Below, piece after piece: positions 18,266 to 26,743 of a stretch of DNA of 64,000 bases. The notes under the pieces are model-generated. The model did no database searches and was not told where the DNA came from. It was given only the letters and a program-made list of their open reading frames with translations. The position numbers and the translations under genes are program-made. Source of the stretch: Thiodiazotropha sp037384425 (GTDB taxonomy: Bacteria; Pseudomonadota; Gammaproteobacteria; Chromatiales; Chromatiaceae); assembly GCA_037384425.1 (NCBI GenBank), contig JARROA010000014.1, positions 169,613 to 233,612 on the forward strand, written 5' to 3'. The stretch's first letter is position 1. The number at the start of each line of letters is the position of its first letter.

Positions 18266-19228
18266 ATGTCAGAATCAAAAAAGAATTCTCCATCCGTTGT
18301 TTTATATGAGGCGACTTCGGACGATGCCGGGCAACGGATCGACAATTTTCTCCTGCGCTATCTCAAAGGGGTCCCCAAGAGTCTTGTCTACCGCATCCTG
18401 CGGAAAGGGGAGGTGCGGGTAAACAAGGGTCGGGTCAAGGCCGTCTATCGGTTGAAGCAGGGGGATCTGGTGCGCATTCCGCCAATCCGGCAGGACAGCA
18501 CCGTCGGTTCCGAGCCTTCTAAGCGCTTGAAGGCCCGACTCGATGACACCATTTTGTATGAAGACGAGCGTATCATCGCCATCAACAAACCCTCGGGTAT
18601 GGCGGTGCACGGCGGCAGCGGTATCAACGCCGGGGTGATCGAGACCCTGAGAGCATTGCGACCCGATGCCGCCCGGCTGGAACTGGTGCACCGACTCGAC
18701 CGTGATACTTCAGGTATCCTGCTGATCAGCAAAAAATCCTCGGTACTGCGGGTGCTGCATGAACTCATGCGGGCCAACAAGGTCGATAAACGGTATCTCG
18801 CACTGCTGGCCGGCAGCTGGCGCAAGGGGGTGCAGCGTGTGGATGCGCCCCTGTTGAAAAATACCCTGCAGGGTGGTGAACGCGTGGTGCGGGTCGATCC
18901 CGAGGGCAAACCGGCGCAGACCCACTTCAAGCGCCTGGAGCGCTTCGACGAGGCCACGTTGGTGGAGGTCGAGTTGATTACCGGCCGCACGCACCAGATC
19001 CGGGTACACAGCGCCTGGCTCGGATCGCCGGTACTGGGTGATACCAAATATGGTGACGAAGCGGCCAATCGGCGCTTGCGTCAGCTGGGCCTGAGGCGGC
19101 TCTTTCTCCATGCCCACAAAATCCGCTTCCGCTGGCCGGATGAGAAACGTGATACGGTGATCGAGGCCCCCTTGCCGGAAGCCTTGCAAGCGGTGCTGGC
19201 AAATTTGAAGAAACGCAATGAAGTATGA
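18266..19228 (+). CDS. rluC: 23S rRNA pseudouridine synthase RluC
   Basis: 320 aa. An N-terminal S4 RNA-binding domain ('GQRIDNFLLRYLKGVPKSLVY', about 20-80) precedes the RluA-type catalytic domain with HRLDRDTSG, in which Asp145 is the catalytic residue. The C-terminal 'LVEVELITGRTHQIRVH' block is also conserved. Length and position opposite rne match RluC, which modifies U955, U2504 and U2580 of 23S rRNA in E. coli. The HAD gene overlaps its last 11 bases. Confidence 0.95.
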   Translation: MSESKKNSPSVVLYEATSDDAGQRIDNFLLRYLKGVPKSLVYRILRKGEVRVNKGRVKAVYRLKQGDLVRIPPIRQDSTVGSEPSKRLKARLDDTILYEDERIIAINKPSGMAVHGGSGINAGVIETLRALRPDAARLELVHRLDRDTSGILLISKKSSVLRVLHELMRANKVDKRYLALLAGSWRKGVQRVDAPLLKNTLQGGERVVRVDPEGKPAQTHFKRLERFDEATLVEVELITGRTHQIRVHSAWLGSPVLGDTKYGDEAANRRLRQLGLRRLFLHAHKIRFRWPDEKRDTVIEAPLPEALQAVLANLKKRNEV

Positions 19229-19880
19229 GCTTTTAGTATTTGATTGGGACGGGACTTTAATGGATTCCGAAGCCCGGATCGTGGCCTGTGTCGAGGCCGC
19301 GGTCAGGGACTTGGGTCTGGCCTCACCCGGCTCGACCGCCATTCGCAATATCATCGGTCTGGGTCTGAGAGAAGCGGTTCACACCCTTTTCCCCGATGCC
19401 GGTGACCACCTGCACCTGGATATCGCTGAACGCTACCGCGCCCACTTTTTCTCCTCCAACGAGGCTCCCTCGGAGCTCTTCGAGGGAGCCCGCGAAGTGA
19501 TCGAGAGCCTGCACCAGTCCGGCTATCTGCTGGCGGTAGCCACCGGCAAGGGACGTAGCGGCCTGGATCACGCGCTAGATAGCACAGGGTTGGGGCCGTA
19601 TTTCCACGCCACCCGTACCGCCGATGAGACCTTCTCCAAGCCCCATCCCGAAATGCTGCACCAGATACTCGATGAGTTGGGACTGATGCCCAGGCAGGCA
19701 TTGATGATCGGCGATACCGAGTATGATTTGCAGATGGCGGCCAACGCACGCATGTCTTCGCTTGGGGTCGACTACGGAGTGCACGATCGGGAACGACTAT
19801 TGAAGCACCGACCGCTGGTCTGCCTGGGAGATATCACGGAGATCCCGATCTGGCTTGATGAGAACCTTACTGACGCTTGA
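19218..19880 (+). CDS. HAD-family phosphatase, phosphoglycolate phosphatase-like
   Basis: 220 aa. Motif I is VFDWDGTLMDSE (Asp9 nucleophile, Asp11), motif II is the 'VATGKG' threonine, and motif III/IV is 'SKPHPEML..MIGDTEYDLQMA'. An alpha-helical cap lies after motif I, as in the Gph/YjjG-like subfamily. It overlaps rluC by 11 bases, the usual order rluC-HAD-sppA in gammaproteobacteria. Substrate is not fixed by sequence; phosphoglycolate or a nucleotide monophosphate are possible. Confidence 0.9.
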   Translation: MKYELLVFDWDGTLMDSEARIVACVEAAVRDLGLASPGSTAIRNIIGLGLREAVHTLFPDAGDHLHLDIAERYRAHFFSSNEAPSELFEGAREVIESLHQSGYLLAVATGKGRSGLDHALDSTGLGPYFHATRTADETFSKPHPEMLHQILDELGLMPRQALMIGDTEYDLQMAANARMSSLGVDYGVHDRERLLKHRPLVCLGDITEIPIWLDENLTDA

Positions 19881-19917
19881 AATTAATTGCTTAATGTTGT
19901 GAAAGAGTGGAAGTCCA

Positions 19918-20907
19918 ATGAGTGAAGAAGAGCCGAACAGTTACCGTAGTCAGAGCGAGCCCACCCAGTGGGAACGGCAGATGTTGCAGCAGATGCTGAA
20001 CGCTACCTTGATCGAGAACCGGCGCAGCCGTCGCTGGGGAATCTTTTTCAAGATGTTGGGGTTCGGCTACCTGTTTCTGCTGCTGGGCATGCTGCTCTGG
20101 TCCGATAAGCTCGATATGAGCGAGGTGAGGGCGAAAGAGCACACGGCCTTGGTCAAGGTCGAGGGCTTGATTGCCCCGGAGACCAAGGCCAGCGCCGACA
20201 AGATCGTCACCGGTCTGCGCGACGCCTTCGAGGACAAGAAGACCAAGGGTGTGATCCTGCGTCTCAACACGCCAGGCGGGAGTTCGGTACAGTCCCGCTA
20301 CATCAACCGGGAACTGGTCAGATTGCGTGAGAAGTACCCGGATATCCCGGTCTACGCGGTCTGTGTCGACATCTGTGCCTCCGGCGGATACTACATCGCT
20401 TCGGCCGCGGACAAGATCTATGCGGACGAGGGCAGCATCGTCGGCTCCATCGGTGTCCTCATCAACGGTTTCGGTTTCGTCGACAGCATGCAGAAGCTGG
20501 GCGTCGAGCGCCGTCTACTGACGGCCGGTGACCACAAAGGGATGCTCGATCCCTTCTCGCCGCTGAAGGCTGGTGATGAAGAGCATGTGCGGGAGATGCT
20601 GGCCCAGGTGCACCAGCAGTTCATCGACGCCGTGAAAGAGGGGCGCGGCGACCGCCTCAAAGCGGATGAGCACCCTGAACTCTTCAGCGGTCTCTTCTGG
20701 AGTGGGGAGGAGGCCAGGGATCTGGGTCTGGTCGACGAGTTCGGCAGCAGCAGCTATGTCGCCCGCGAGGTGATCGGTGTCGAGGAGATCGTCGACTTCA
20801 CCCCGAAAGAGGAGATCTGGGATCGCTTCGCCCGTCGATTTGGCGCCGGTGCGGCGGAGGTTCTGGGCAGCTGGAGTGGTCTAGACAGCCGATTGCAGAT
20901 TCGCTGA
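19918..20907 (+). CDS. S49 family peptidase (SppA-like)
   Basis: 329 aa. A single membrane helix near residues 42-62 (MLGFGYLFLLLGMLLWS) anchors a periplasmic S49 domain. The nucleophile is Ser155 in 'DICASGGYYIASAAD', followed by 'EGSIVGSIGVL'; the partner lysine is probably downstream in the domain. The protein is about half the length of E. coli SppA, as is typical for the short bacterial form. It degrades cleaved signal peptides or small membrane proteins. It follows the HAD gene by 37 bases. Confidence 0.92.
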   Translation: MSEEEPNSYRSQSEPTQWERQMLQQMLNATLIENRRSRRWGIFFKMLGFGYLFLLLGMLLWSDKLDMSEVRAKEHTALVKVEGLIAPETKASADKIVTGLRDAFEDKKTKGVILRLNTPGGSSVQSRYINRELVRLREKYPDIPVYAVCVDICASGGYYIASAADKIYADEGSIVGSIGVLINGFGFVDSMQKLGVERRLLTAGDHKGMLDPFSPLKAGDEEHVREMLAQVHQQFIDAVKEGRGDRLKADEHPELFSGLFWSGEEARDLGLVDEFGSSSYVAREVIGVEEIVDFTPKEEIWDRFARRFGAGAAEVLGSWSGLDSRLQIR

Positions 20908-20954
20908 GTAAGGATGACTGCCGTCTCGTGATCGCTGGGGCCGGTCAATGACCT

Positions 20955-20976
20955 TAGGGCCTGTTAACAGGCCCTA
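20955..20976. terminator. Palindromic hairpin between convergent sppA and hypE
   Basis: A perfect 22-base palindrome with core AGGGCCTGTTAACAGGCCCT at 20956-20975 spans the space between the two gene ends and includes the hypE stop codon. It can act from both directions. No strong T-run follows on either strand. Confidence 0.5.
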
Positions 20977-21990
20977 GCAGATCCGGGGCAGGGGGTCGTC
21001 CTCCAGCTCCTCCAGGATACGGCTGCCCCCGAGTTCGGTCTCCAGCACCACAAAGGAATCTCCCGCGGTCACTTCGCCGATCAGCGCCGCCGAACTCCCC
21101 TCCGGGAGTGCGCGCCAGCGCTGCAGTGCCGTTTCCGCATCCGACGGATCGACAAGCGCCACCACGCGCCCCTCGCAGGCCAGGTAGAGCGGGTCGTAAC
21201 CGAGCATTTCACAGACCGAGACGACCGCATCGCGCACCGGTATATCGGGCTGTGACAGTTTGACCTGGAGTTGTGTGGCCCGGCTGATCTCATGGGCCAC
21301 GGTGGCCAGCCCGCCACGGGTCGGATCGCGCATGAAACGGAGTCCCGGCAGATCGAGCAGGGAGCGTGTCAATGGCAGCACACTGCCGGCGTCGGATTGC
21401 AGGTCTCCCCGCAGACCGAACTGTTCGCGTGCCAGCATCACCGCGATGCCGTGATCACCCACCGGGCCGCTGACGAGCAGTGCGTCACCGGGGCGAATCC
21501 GTTCCATCCCAAGCTGCAGGCCGTGTTGGCGAATTCCGATACCGGTTGTGGCCAGATAGACTCCGCCGCCCTCGCCACGCCTCACAACTTTGGTGTCACC
21601 CGCGACGACCTGGACGTCGATTGCTTTCGCCGCCTCGGCGATGCCCTGGATGATGCGTTCCAGGCGGTCCACCTCGAAGCCCTCCTCGATAAAGGCGTTG
21701 AGACTCAGGTAGCGCGGAATGGCACCGCTGACCGCTAGGTCGTTGGTGGTGCCGTGAACGGCCAGGGAGCCGATGTTGCCACCGGGAAACTCCAGTGGCT
21801 GAACCGTGAATCCGTCGGTGGTGAAGAACAGGTCTCCCGTCTGTTCCAGGGGTAGCCTCACGGCATCGGCCTGGACGTCGAGATGCGGGTTGCCGAGGTA
21901 GCGGGCGAAGAGCTCTTCGATCAGTTCGCGCATGTAGCGCCCGCCGTTACCGTGGGCGAGCGAGATGTGGCTGTCTTGCATGGTGGTCAA
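20974..21990 (-). CDS. hypE: Hydrogenase maturation protein HypE
   Basis: 338 aa. The protein belongs to the PurM/AIR-synthase-like family: 'ISLAHGNGG', 'FTTDGFTVQPLEFPGG', 'GTTNDLAVSGA', 'VVAGDTKVV', and it ends PRIC. The terminal Cys is the one carbamoylated by HypF and dehydrated to thiocyanate to supply the CN ligands of NiFe hydrogenases. No hypABCDF or hydrogenase structural gene is visible within the window, so this copy is isolated or at the edge of a rearranged cluster. The upstream neighbour on the same strand is the sulfur globule gene, which has its own terminator. Confidence 0.95.
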   Translation of the reverse strand: MTTMQDSHISLAHGNGGRYMRELIEELFARYLGNPHLDVQADAVRLPLEQTGDLFFTTDGFTVQPLEFPGGNIGSLAVHGTTNDLAVSGAIPRYLSLNAFIEEGFEVDRLERIIQGIAEAAKAIDVQVVAGDTKVVRRGEGGGVYLATTGIGIRQHGLQLGMERIRPGDALLVSGPVGDHGIAVMLAREQFGLRGDLQSDAGSVLPLTRSLLDLPGLRFMRDPTRGGLATVAHEISRATQLQVKLSQPDIPVRDAVVSVCEMLGYDPLYLACEGRVVALVDPSDAETALQRWRALPEGSSAALIGEVTAGDSFVVLETELGGSRILEELEDDPLPRIC

Positions 21991-22040
21991 TCGGTCTGGC
22001 TGAGGGATGTGGCACTTTAGTCCAAAACCGGAGCCGCAAC

Positions 22041-22065
22041 AAAAAACCCCGCCAGGTGGGCGGGG
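22041..22065 (-). terminator. Rho-independent terminator of the sulfur globule gene
   Basis: On the minus strand, CCCCGCCCACCTGGCGGGG is followed by TTTTTT. The stem ends 25 bases after the sulfur globule protein stop, so it separates that gene from hypE. Confidence 0.85.
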
Positions 22066-22089
22066 TATCGGTTGAGTGTCTGTTTGAAG

Positions 22090-22419
22090 TTATTCGGTCT
22101 TGGTCGCAGGCGCGGCGGGTTGGGCCGGAGCGGCATAGGGATAGGCATAGCCCGGATAGCCGTAGCCCGGATAGCCATAACCATAGCCTGGATAGCCGTA
22201 GCCATAGCCCGGATAGCCGTAGCCGTAGCCCGGATAGCCGTAATAGCCGGGATAACCGCCCCAGGGACCACCATAGCCATAGGGCCCCCAGGGACCATAC
22301 CAGTCATCGTCGTCGTCAAACCAGTCGAACGGACCCCAGAAGGCCTGGGCGGGCAGGGCGACGAGCAGGCTGAAACCGACGATCAAGGCGGCAGCAGATG
22401 ATTTCAGGATTTTTTTCAT
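22090..22419 (-). CDS. Sulfur globule envelope protein family
   Basis: 109 aa. A clean Sec signal peptide (cleavage near ALPAQA^F, residue 26) precedes a mature protein made of Gly, Tyr, Pro and Trp, with a run of GYPGYGY-type heptad repeats (about residues 55-92) after an acidic DDDDD segment. This composition and export signal fit the small structural proteins that coat stored sulfur globules in purple and colourless sulfur bacteria. A strong Shine-Dalgarno (GAAGGAGAA) lies 8 bases upstream and a terminator follows, fitting a highly expressed monocistronic gene. Other Gly/Tyr-rich envelope proteins are the alternative. Confidence 0.8.
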   Translation of the reverse strand: MKKILKSSAAALIVGFSLLVALPAQAFWGPFDWFDDDDDWYGPWGPYGYGGPWGGYPGYYGYPGYGYGYPGYGYGYPGYGYGYPGYGYPGYAYPYAAPAQPAAPATKTE

Positions 22420-22600
22420 GGTAGACGTTCTCCTTCATATCACTCTTTTATTAGGTCGCGCTTCGTAACGAGCGCGTATTCTTGCCTTTTTTCTGACTTC
22501 CAGGTTCTTTCGATCTTGCGATCATTCCTTTAGAACCTGCTTCCTAATATATGCCAGTCTCACCGTTTTTGCTTGATCTGAATCATTAAATAAGCAAACT

Positions 22601-23743
22601 TTAATGTGGTGGTTGGGACCTCACCTGATGCAGGATTTCAAAGGCATGTTCGATCTGATCTTTCGTATTATAAAAATGGGGTGAAAATCGAATGCCGCCA
22701 CCCCGCTCGGCACAGACGACCTGCCGTCTCATCAGACCCTGTTGCAGACTGTGCGTATCACAGTCGGGGATGCGAAAGGTGATGATTCCGGCCCGCAGTT
22801 CCCGTGCACCGGGGCTCAACAGTTCGAAGTTGCGCTTTTTGATCTGCTCGATGATCGCTTCGGTGTTCACCTCTATGCGGGAGAAAACACGTTCAATACC
22901 GATCGCCTGCAACAGCTCGAGGCTGGCCAGCAGGGCATGTATACCCAGCATGTTCGGGCTGCCGCACTCGAAACGTCGCGCGCTATTCGCAGGTTGCCAG
23001 CTGCTGGCCTCGAAGTCTCCGACCGCTTCCACCATGTGCCAGCCATACTGACGCAGGCGCAGTCGCTCACGCAGGTCGGCGCGACAGTAGAAGAGTGCGA
23101 GGCCTTCCGGACCCAGCATCCACTTGTGGCCATCCGCCACCACCACGTCCGCCTGGACTTCGGTGACGTCGAAGGGGAGAGCGCCAAGGCTTTGGATCGC
23201 ATCCACCACAAAGAGGATGCCGTTGCGACGACAGAAGTCTCCCAACCGTTCCAGCTGCATACGTCTGCCGGAAGCATATTGCACGGAGCTGACCGCAAGC
23301 AGCCTCGTCTTACTGTCGCACAGCGACATCAGCGCCTGCTCCGGGTCCTGTTCATGTTGCAGATCGAGCAGGCGTGCCTCGATGCCATAGGCTTCAAGCG
23401 ATTGCCAGACGATACGATTGGAAGGGAATTCCTGGGCGATGCTGACCACATTGTCGCCAGGCTGCCAATCCACGCCATGAGCGACCACCGAAAGACCTTC
23501 AGAAGTGCTTTTCAGAAGGGCGATGTCGTCGACCGTCGGGGCATTGATCAGTCTGGCCAGACTGGCGCGAAGCGCGGATTCCCGCTTCATCCACTCGGGG
23601 TAGTGGAGGGCGCCGGTTTCGCCATTCTCGCGAGCGAAGCGGGATACCGCCTCGACGGTCACTTTCGGCCAGGGGGCGACCGCAGCATGGTTGAGATAGA
23701 TGATCGACGGATCGAGGGAGAAATAGTCGCTGTACATGGGCAT
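22601..23743 (-). CDS. Class V aminotransferase (NifS-fold PLP enzyme)
   Basis: 380 aa. It has the opening 'YLNHAAVAPWP', the PLP-lysine motif ADGHKWMLGPEG, and 'GSPNMLGIHALLASLELL'. The catalytic cysteine loop of cysteine desulfurases is not evident, so it is better called a class V aminotransferase or selenocysteine-lyase-like enzyme of unknown substrate. It converges with nothing; the sulfur globule gene is downstream on the same strand with a separate promoter region of about 180 bases. Confidence 0.88.
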   Translation of the reverse strand: MPMYSDYFSLDPSIIYLNHAAVAPWPKVTVEAVSRFARENGETGALHYPEWMKRESALRASLARLINAPTVDDIALLKSTSEGLSVVAHGVDWQPGDNVVSIAQEFPSNRIVWQSLEAYGIEARLLDLQHEQDPEQALMSLCDSKTRLLAVSSVQYASGRRMQLERLGDFCRRNGILFVVDAIQSLGALPFDVTEVQADVVVADGHKWMLGPEGLALFYCRADLRERLRLRQYGWHMVEAVGDFEASSWQPANSARRFECGSPNMLGIHALLASLELLQAIGIERVFSRIEVNTEAIIEQIKKRNFELLSPGARELRAGIITFRIPDCDTHSLQQGLMRRQVVCAERGGGIRFSPHFYNTKDQIEHAFEILHQVRSQPPH

Positions 23744-23814
23744 ACCCGTCTGGCGTGGATTAAGATCGAGTCTGTATCTTCCATTTGCTCAAGACAAGAC
23801 CGGTGAGCCAAGCC

Positions 23815-24183
23815 ATGCAGCTGAAAATTCTGAAGTACGACCCTGAGAAAGAGTATTTCTTTCGCGAAGGCTGTTTCATCAATGAACTCTCCAATACCGA
23901 CGATGATCCGGAGTTGTCGGTCGCCAGGGTTCGTGTCCGGGTGGGGGATTGTACGGCCTGGCATCGGCTCGAGGGTCGCATTGAGCGTTATGTCATCCTG
24001 CGGGGTATCGGGCTGGTGGAGATTGGTGATATGACTCCGACACGGGTGTCCGAGGGCGACCTGGTGGTGATTCCTGCCGGTTGCCGACAGAGAATTCGCA
24101 ATATTGGGGAGAATGAGCTGATTTTTCTGGCCCTCTGCACGCCGCGTTTCCTGGAGACGAGTTATCGGGAGATGGGAAGTTAA
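23815..24183 (+). CDS. Small cupin protein
   Basis: 122 aa from ATG 23815 (opening MQLKILKYD). Upstream in-frame TTG 23785 and GTG 23803 are possible but give a non-family extension. The single cupin barrel has motif 1 'CTAWHRLEGRIERYVILRG' with only one of the usual two histidines, and motif 2 'GDLVVIPAGCRQRIRN' with Gln instead of His. Metal binding is therefore uncertain. It is divergent from the aminotransferase, 71 bases apart start to start. Function unknown. Confidence 0.8.
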   Translation: MQLKILKYDPEKEYFFREGCFINELSNTDDDPELSVARVRVRVGDCTAWHRLEGRIERYVILRGIGLVEIGDMTPTRVSEGDLVVIPAGCRQRIRNIGENELIFLALCTPRFLETSYREMGS

Positions 24184-24259
24184 TTGGACACATTCTCAGG
24201 GTGATCAAAAGAAAATTCATTTAAAACATATGGATAGGGTTTTTGGGCATCATATCTTT

Positions 24260-24275
24260 TGTGATCTCCATCACA
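24260..24275. promoter_or_regulatory. Consensus CRP/Vfr-type binding site
   Basis: TGTGATCTCCATCACA matches the CRP consensus TGTGA-N6-TCACA at every conserved position, with flanking T and A extending the symmetry. It lies about 190 bases before the small membrane protein ATG (24466) and about 80 after the cupin stop. It predicts control by a CRP-family regulator of whatever promoter lies in 24276-24465. Confidence 0.7.
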
Positions 24276-24465
24276 ACTTTTTATGAACTTATAGTTAATA
24301 AGAATATCGAAATTACAGTAAATGCTAATATGGTCGATAATAAGAGCAGAGAGGGAAGGCTCTCGATGTTGTTAGATGATTACTGCGATTGACAAATGTC
24401 ACTGAACAAATCGATCCGCTGGAAGCATATTAGTGGTAATACCTTAAGTAGTAGCGAGGTTAGAT

Positions 24466-24696
24466 ATGGCAATCCTGAACTGTGAACGATTACGTAAAGT
24501 CGTCATGCTGGCCGGTGTGTTCTTGATTGCCGGCATGTTTCTCGAAGTGATCGCGCATCTGCTCTCCTCGTCAGTGAACCTGTTTTTCATCCAGCCGCTG
24601 GCGCTGGGGATGGTTCTGGCGAGCCCTGCGATCATGCTCCTGGCTGTGGTGCTCACCATGATTCCCGGCCTGACGCTCAAAGACTGCGTTCACTGA
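24466..24696 (+). CDS. Small two-helix membrane protein
   Basis: 76 aa. Two hydrophobic segments (about 12-36 and 43-68) are joined by a short polar turn; the protein ends LKDCVH. A weak Shine-Dalgarno (GCGAGG) precedes ATG 24466. I do not recognise the family. The 280-base upstream region is AT-rich and contains the CRP-type site, which supports an expressed gene. Confidence 0.65.
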   Translation: MAILNCERLRKVVMLAGVFLIAGMFLEVIAHLLSSSVNLFFIQPLALGMVLASPAIMLLAVVLTMIPGLTLKDCVH

Positions 24697-24812
24697 CACC
24701 ATTATCGGGCATGCCTCTCCGGTCTGCAGATGGAGAGGCATTTTTGTCTCTTATCCGCATCGGTTGCCAACTGGGGCGATGGCACGCGAGACACTGTGGG
24801 AGTAGAGCGGGG

Positions 24813-25640
24813 TCACTCGTCCAAAAATTGCTCGGCAGTGCCGGCTTCCAGACCAAACTCCGCTTCGATCATTTGGTTCCACTCTGCGCGCTTGAATGTC
24901 TTCTCAGCGGGTACGCGACGATGTACCAGGTTGATATGACAGTCGATACAGGCTCTGCATGATGCGTTCTGCCGGCCGCTCCCATATGGCGTGTGACACA
25001 GGTCTTGCCGCCTATCCAGTCGTCGCTGGCAAGAGCTATTTCTGAGCGTTTAGCGCAGTAGATTATGCCGTGTTTCGATGCTTCGTAAATCGCCTTGTCC
25101 AACGGGTGGTCCGGCGTGGCAGCGGATGCACGCGGAGGGTTCCCTGGCCTGGGCCTTGGAGAAGGCGTGATGTCCGTGGCAGGCTGAGCAGGACCCCTTC
25201 GAGCTATCGGGATTGATTCTGCCGATGCCGGAATTGGGCCGTCGCCGCGTCGAGTGTGCCATCCCCCTGCATCCGGACTTTGGATCCATGACACTGGATG
25301 CAGCCGGCGGCAATGATGGTATCGCCACTGACATGACCGCCCAGGGCGGGCAGGCGGCTTTCAATCAGAACGACGGCCTCCGAGTGAACGGATCCTCTCT
25401 GTTGTTCATGCTCCACGGTATGACAACGGCCGCAGTCCCGGGGCGATATGAAGGTGGCGATGACGGTCCCTTCATGGGAAGCGGCATCGATATCGTTCTG
25501 GTCGGTTTATGGCGGTCCAGGCAGTTAACATCGGCTTCTGCGTGTTAGCTGCGACGCCACTGCTCAGTCAACCCGGTCGATGATTTCGCGTGACAACTGA
25601 CACACTCCTTTCCCGCAGGATCGCCCTACCGGCCAGGGGG
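24813..25640 (-). pseudogene. Degenerate hydroxylamine-oxidoreductase-like octaheme cytochrome c
   Basis: Read from about 25640 down to the stop at 24813-24815, the minus strand spells the HAO-like octaheme pattern in pieces: CVSCH (25590-25604), CLDRH (25509-25523), CGRCH (25420), CIQCH (25288), CSACH (25176) with 'GIGRINPDSSKGSCSACH', CIRCH (25116) with 'DHPLDKAIYEASKHGI', CVTRH (24986) and CIDCH (24936). An in-frame TAA sits at 25545-25547. Codon arithmetic between successive motifs shows at least four frameshifts. Two heme motifs have Cys changed to Arg (TGC to CGC). The family oxidises hydroxylamine or reduces nitrite or related compounds in the periplasm. This copy cannot be functional. 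Confidence 0.85.
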
Positions 25641-26133
25641 CAGCGACACCTTCTCCGCAAAGCAAACCATCGACGGAATCAGTAGTCAGCATGTCTGTAG
25701 CAGATTCCAATACACCGACCGGTGCATCATGCGAACCCCTTGGCCGGCAATGCCAGAGGCGTGAGACCGTGGTTTTTAAATGACTTGCACGGGAGCCTGC
25801 TTGTGAGACAGCAAAGTGAAGGCTCGCATGCGATCATGTACTGCAATGTTGAAAACGCACCGGTAAAATCTCATGCTGAAATCAGCTTGGCATGCAAATG
25901 AACCCTGTCCATGATTCGGGTCATGAAAAGTATCGATTGCAGCTTTTAGGAAATATTGTAAAAGATAAAAACACTGGGAAAATGTTGATTAGTCGAATTA
26001 ATATACTGCGCGGAATCAAATGATCGTTCGATTCTTGTTCATTTTGAAAATCCGTTGTGCAAGACTTTTGGCTGAAGCAAAAAAAGGAAGTACGAAAAAC
26101 GCTTCCCAACCGGTGATCATAAACGAGGAATAT
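25641..26133. other. Intergenic stretch inside the cytochrome remnant region
   Basis: About 490 bases with no reading frame I can support. The first 50 bases may still belong to the signal peptide of the octaheme remnant. From about 25940 to 26110 it is AT-rich, which may be the former promoter of the plus-strand cytochrome cluster. Confidence 0.45.
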
Positions 26134-26657
26134 CATGGATGCCTCTCGTACTCCGAGGCTGTTTCGTTGCGCCATTGTTTCTGTTCGTAATGCGCATACT
26201 CCTGGACTGTATCACGCCACTGGACATTGCTGCTGAGGATGCGCCCATCGTATCTCTTCTGACGTGTGTAAGAACCGCCATAATGAGATCTACCAGCATA
26301 GGAAAAGGCTCGATGCATCTCTGGAGCGCCACTCTGGCAGATCCGATACATGCGACATTCTATTAAGAAGCTGATTGGCAGTCCGATGCAGCAGGGTATC
26401 AAGCACAAGGCGTCCAGGAAATGCCCGGTCAGTCTGCAATGTCAGACGCCAAATGCGACTACCGATCAATTAACGAAACTGCACGCCAAGCCCAATCTGC
26501 ATACTCAAGGCATGGTGAAAATGGAGATGCCATGCTCGGACGCAGTATGGTCTTCAGCGGGGACTCGGTAGTGTTAGGTGAGTCGCTGGTGACGACTGTC
26601 ACACTCAAGAACATGCAGCCACACAGCCTTCCGACGGGAGCTCCGTGCGGTGAGTGA
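26134..26657 (+). pseudogene. Degenerate multiheme cytochrome c
   Basis: The plus strand holds broken pieces of a second multiheme cytochrome in more than one frame: CKNRHNEIYQ at 26267 (heme motif with Cys to Arg), 'LIGSPMQQGIKHKASRK' near 26375-26425, then CPVSLQCQTPN at 26425-26450 (heme His changed to Gln) with 'DQLTKLHAKPNLHTQG', and 'TTVTLKNMQPHSLPTGAP' close to the end. The distance between the two heme motifs (173 bases) proves a frameshift. 'CxxCHxxIYxxW' followed by 'SLPTGAP' is a pattern of periplasmic multiheme cytochromes. No long frame remains. Confidence 0.72.
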
Positions 26658-26689
26658 GGTCAAGTTCTGATATCAATCGATATGGACCA

Positions 26690-26709
26690 GGCCCCGGTAT
26701 GCCGGGGCC
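26690..26709. terminator. GC-rich hairpin before the octaheme tetrathionate reductase remnant
   Basis: GGCCCCGG-TATG-CCGGGGCC is a perfect 8-bp stem with a four-base loop, between the second cytochrome remnant and the otr start. It lacks a T-run, so it may be an mRNA-stabilising or processing hairpin rather than a terminator. Confidence 0.45.
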
Positions 26710-26743
26710 GGAGGTCCCAACAAATGAACAAGAGGTGAACTAT

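Noticed and set aside
22742..23806. 354-codon plus-strand frame opposite the aminotransferase
   Set aside because: Antisense to a recognisable class V aminotransferase with its PLP lysine motif.
26690..26709. Hairpin as a factor-independent terminator
   Set aside because: Stem is perfect but no T-run follows on either strand, so the terminator role is not supported and only the structure is reported.
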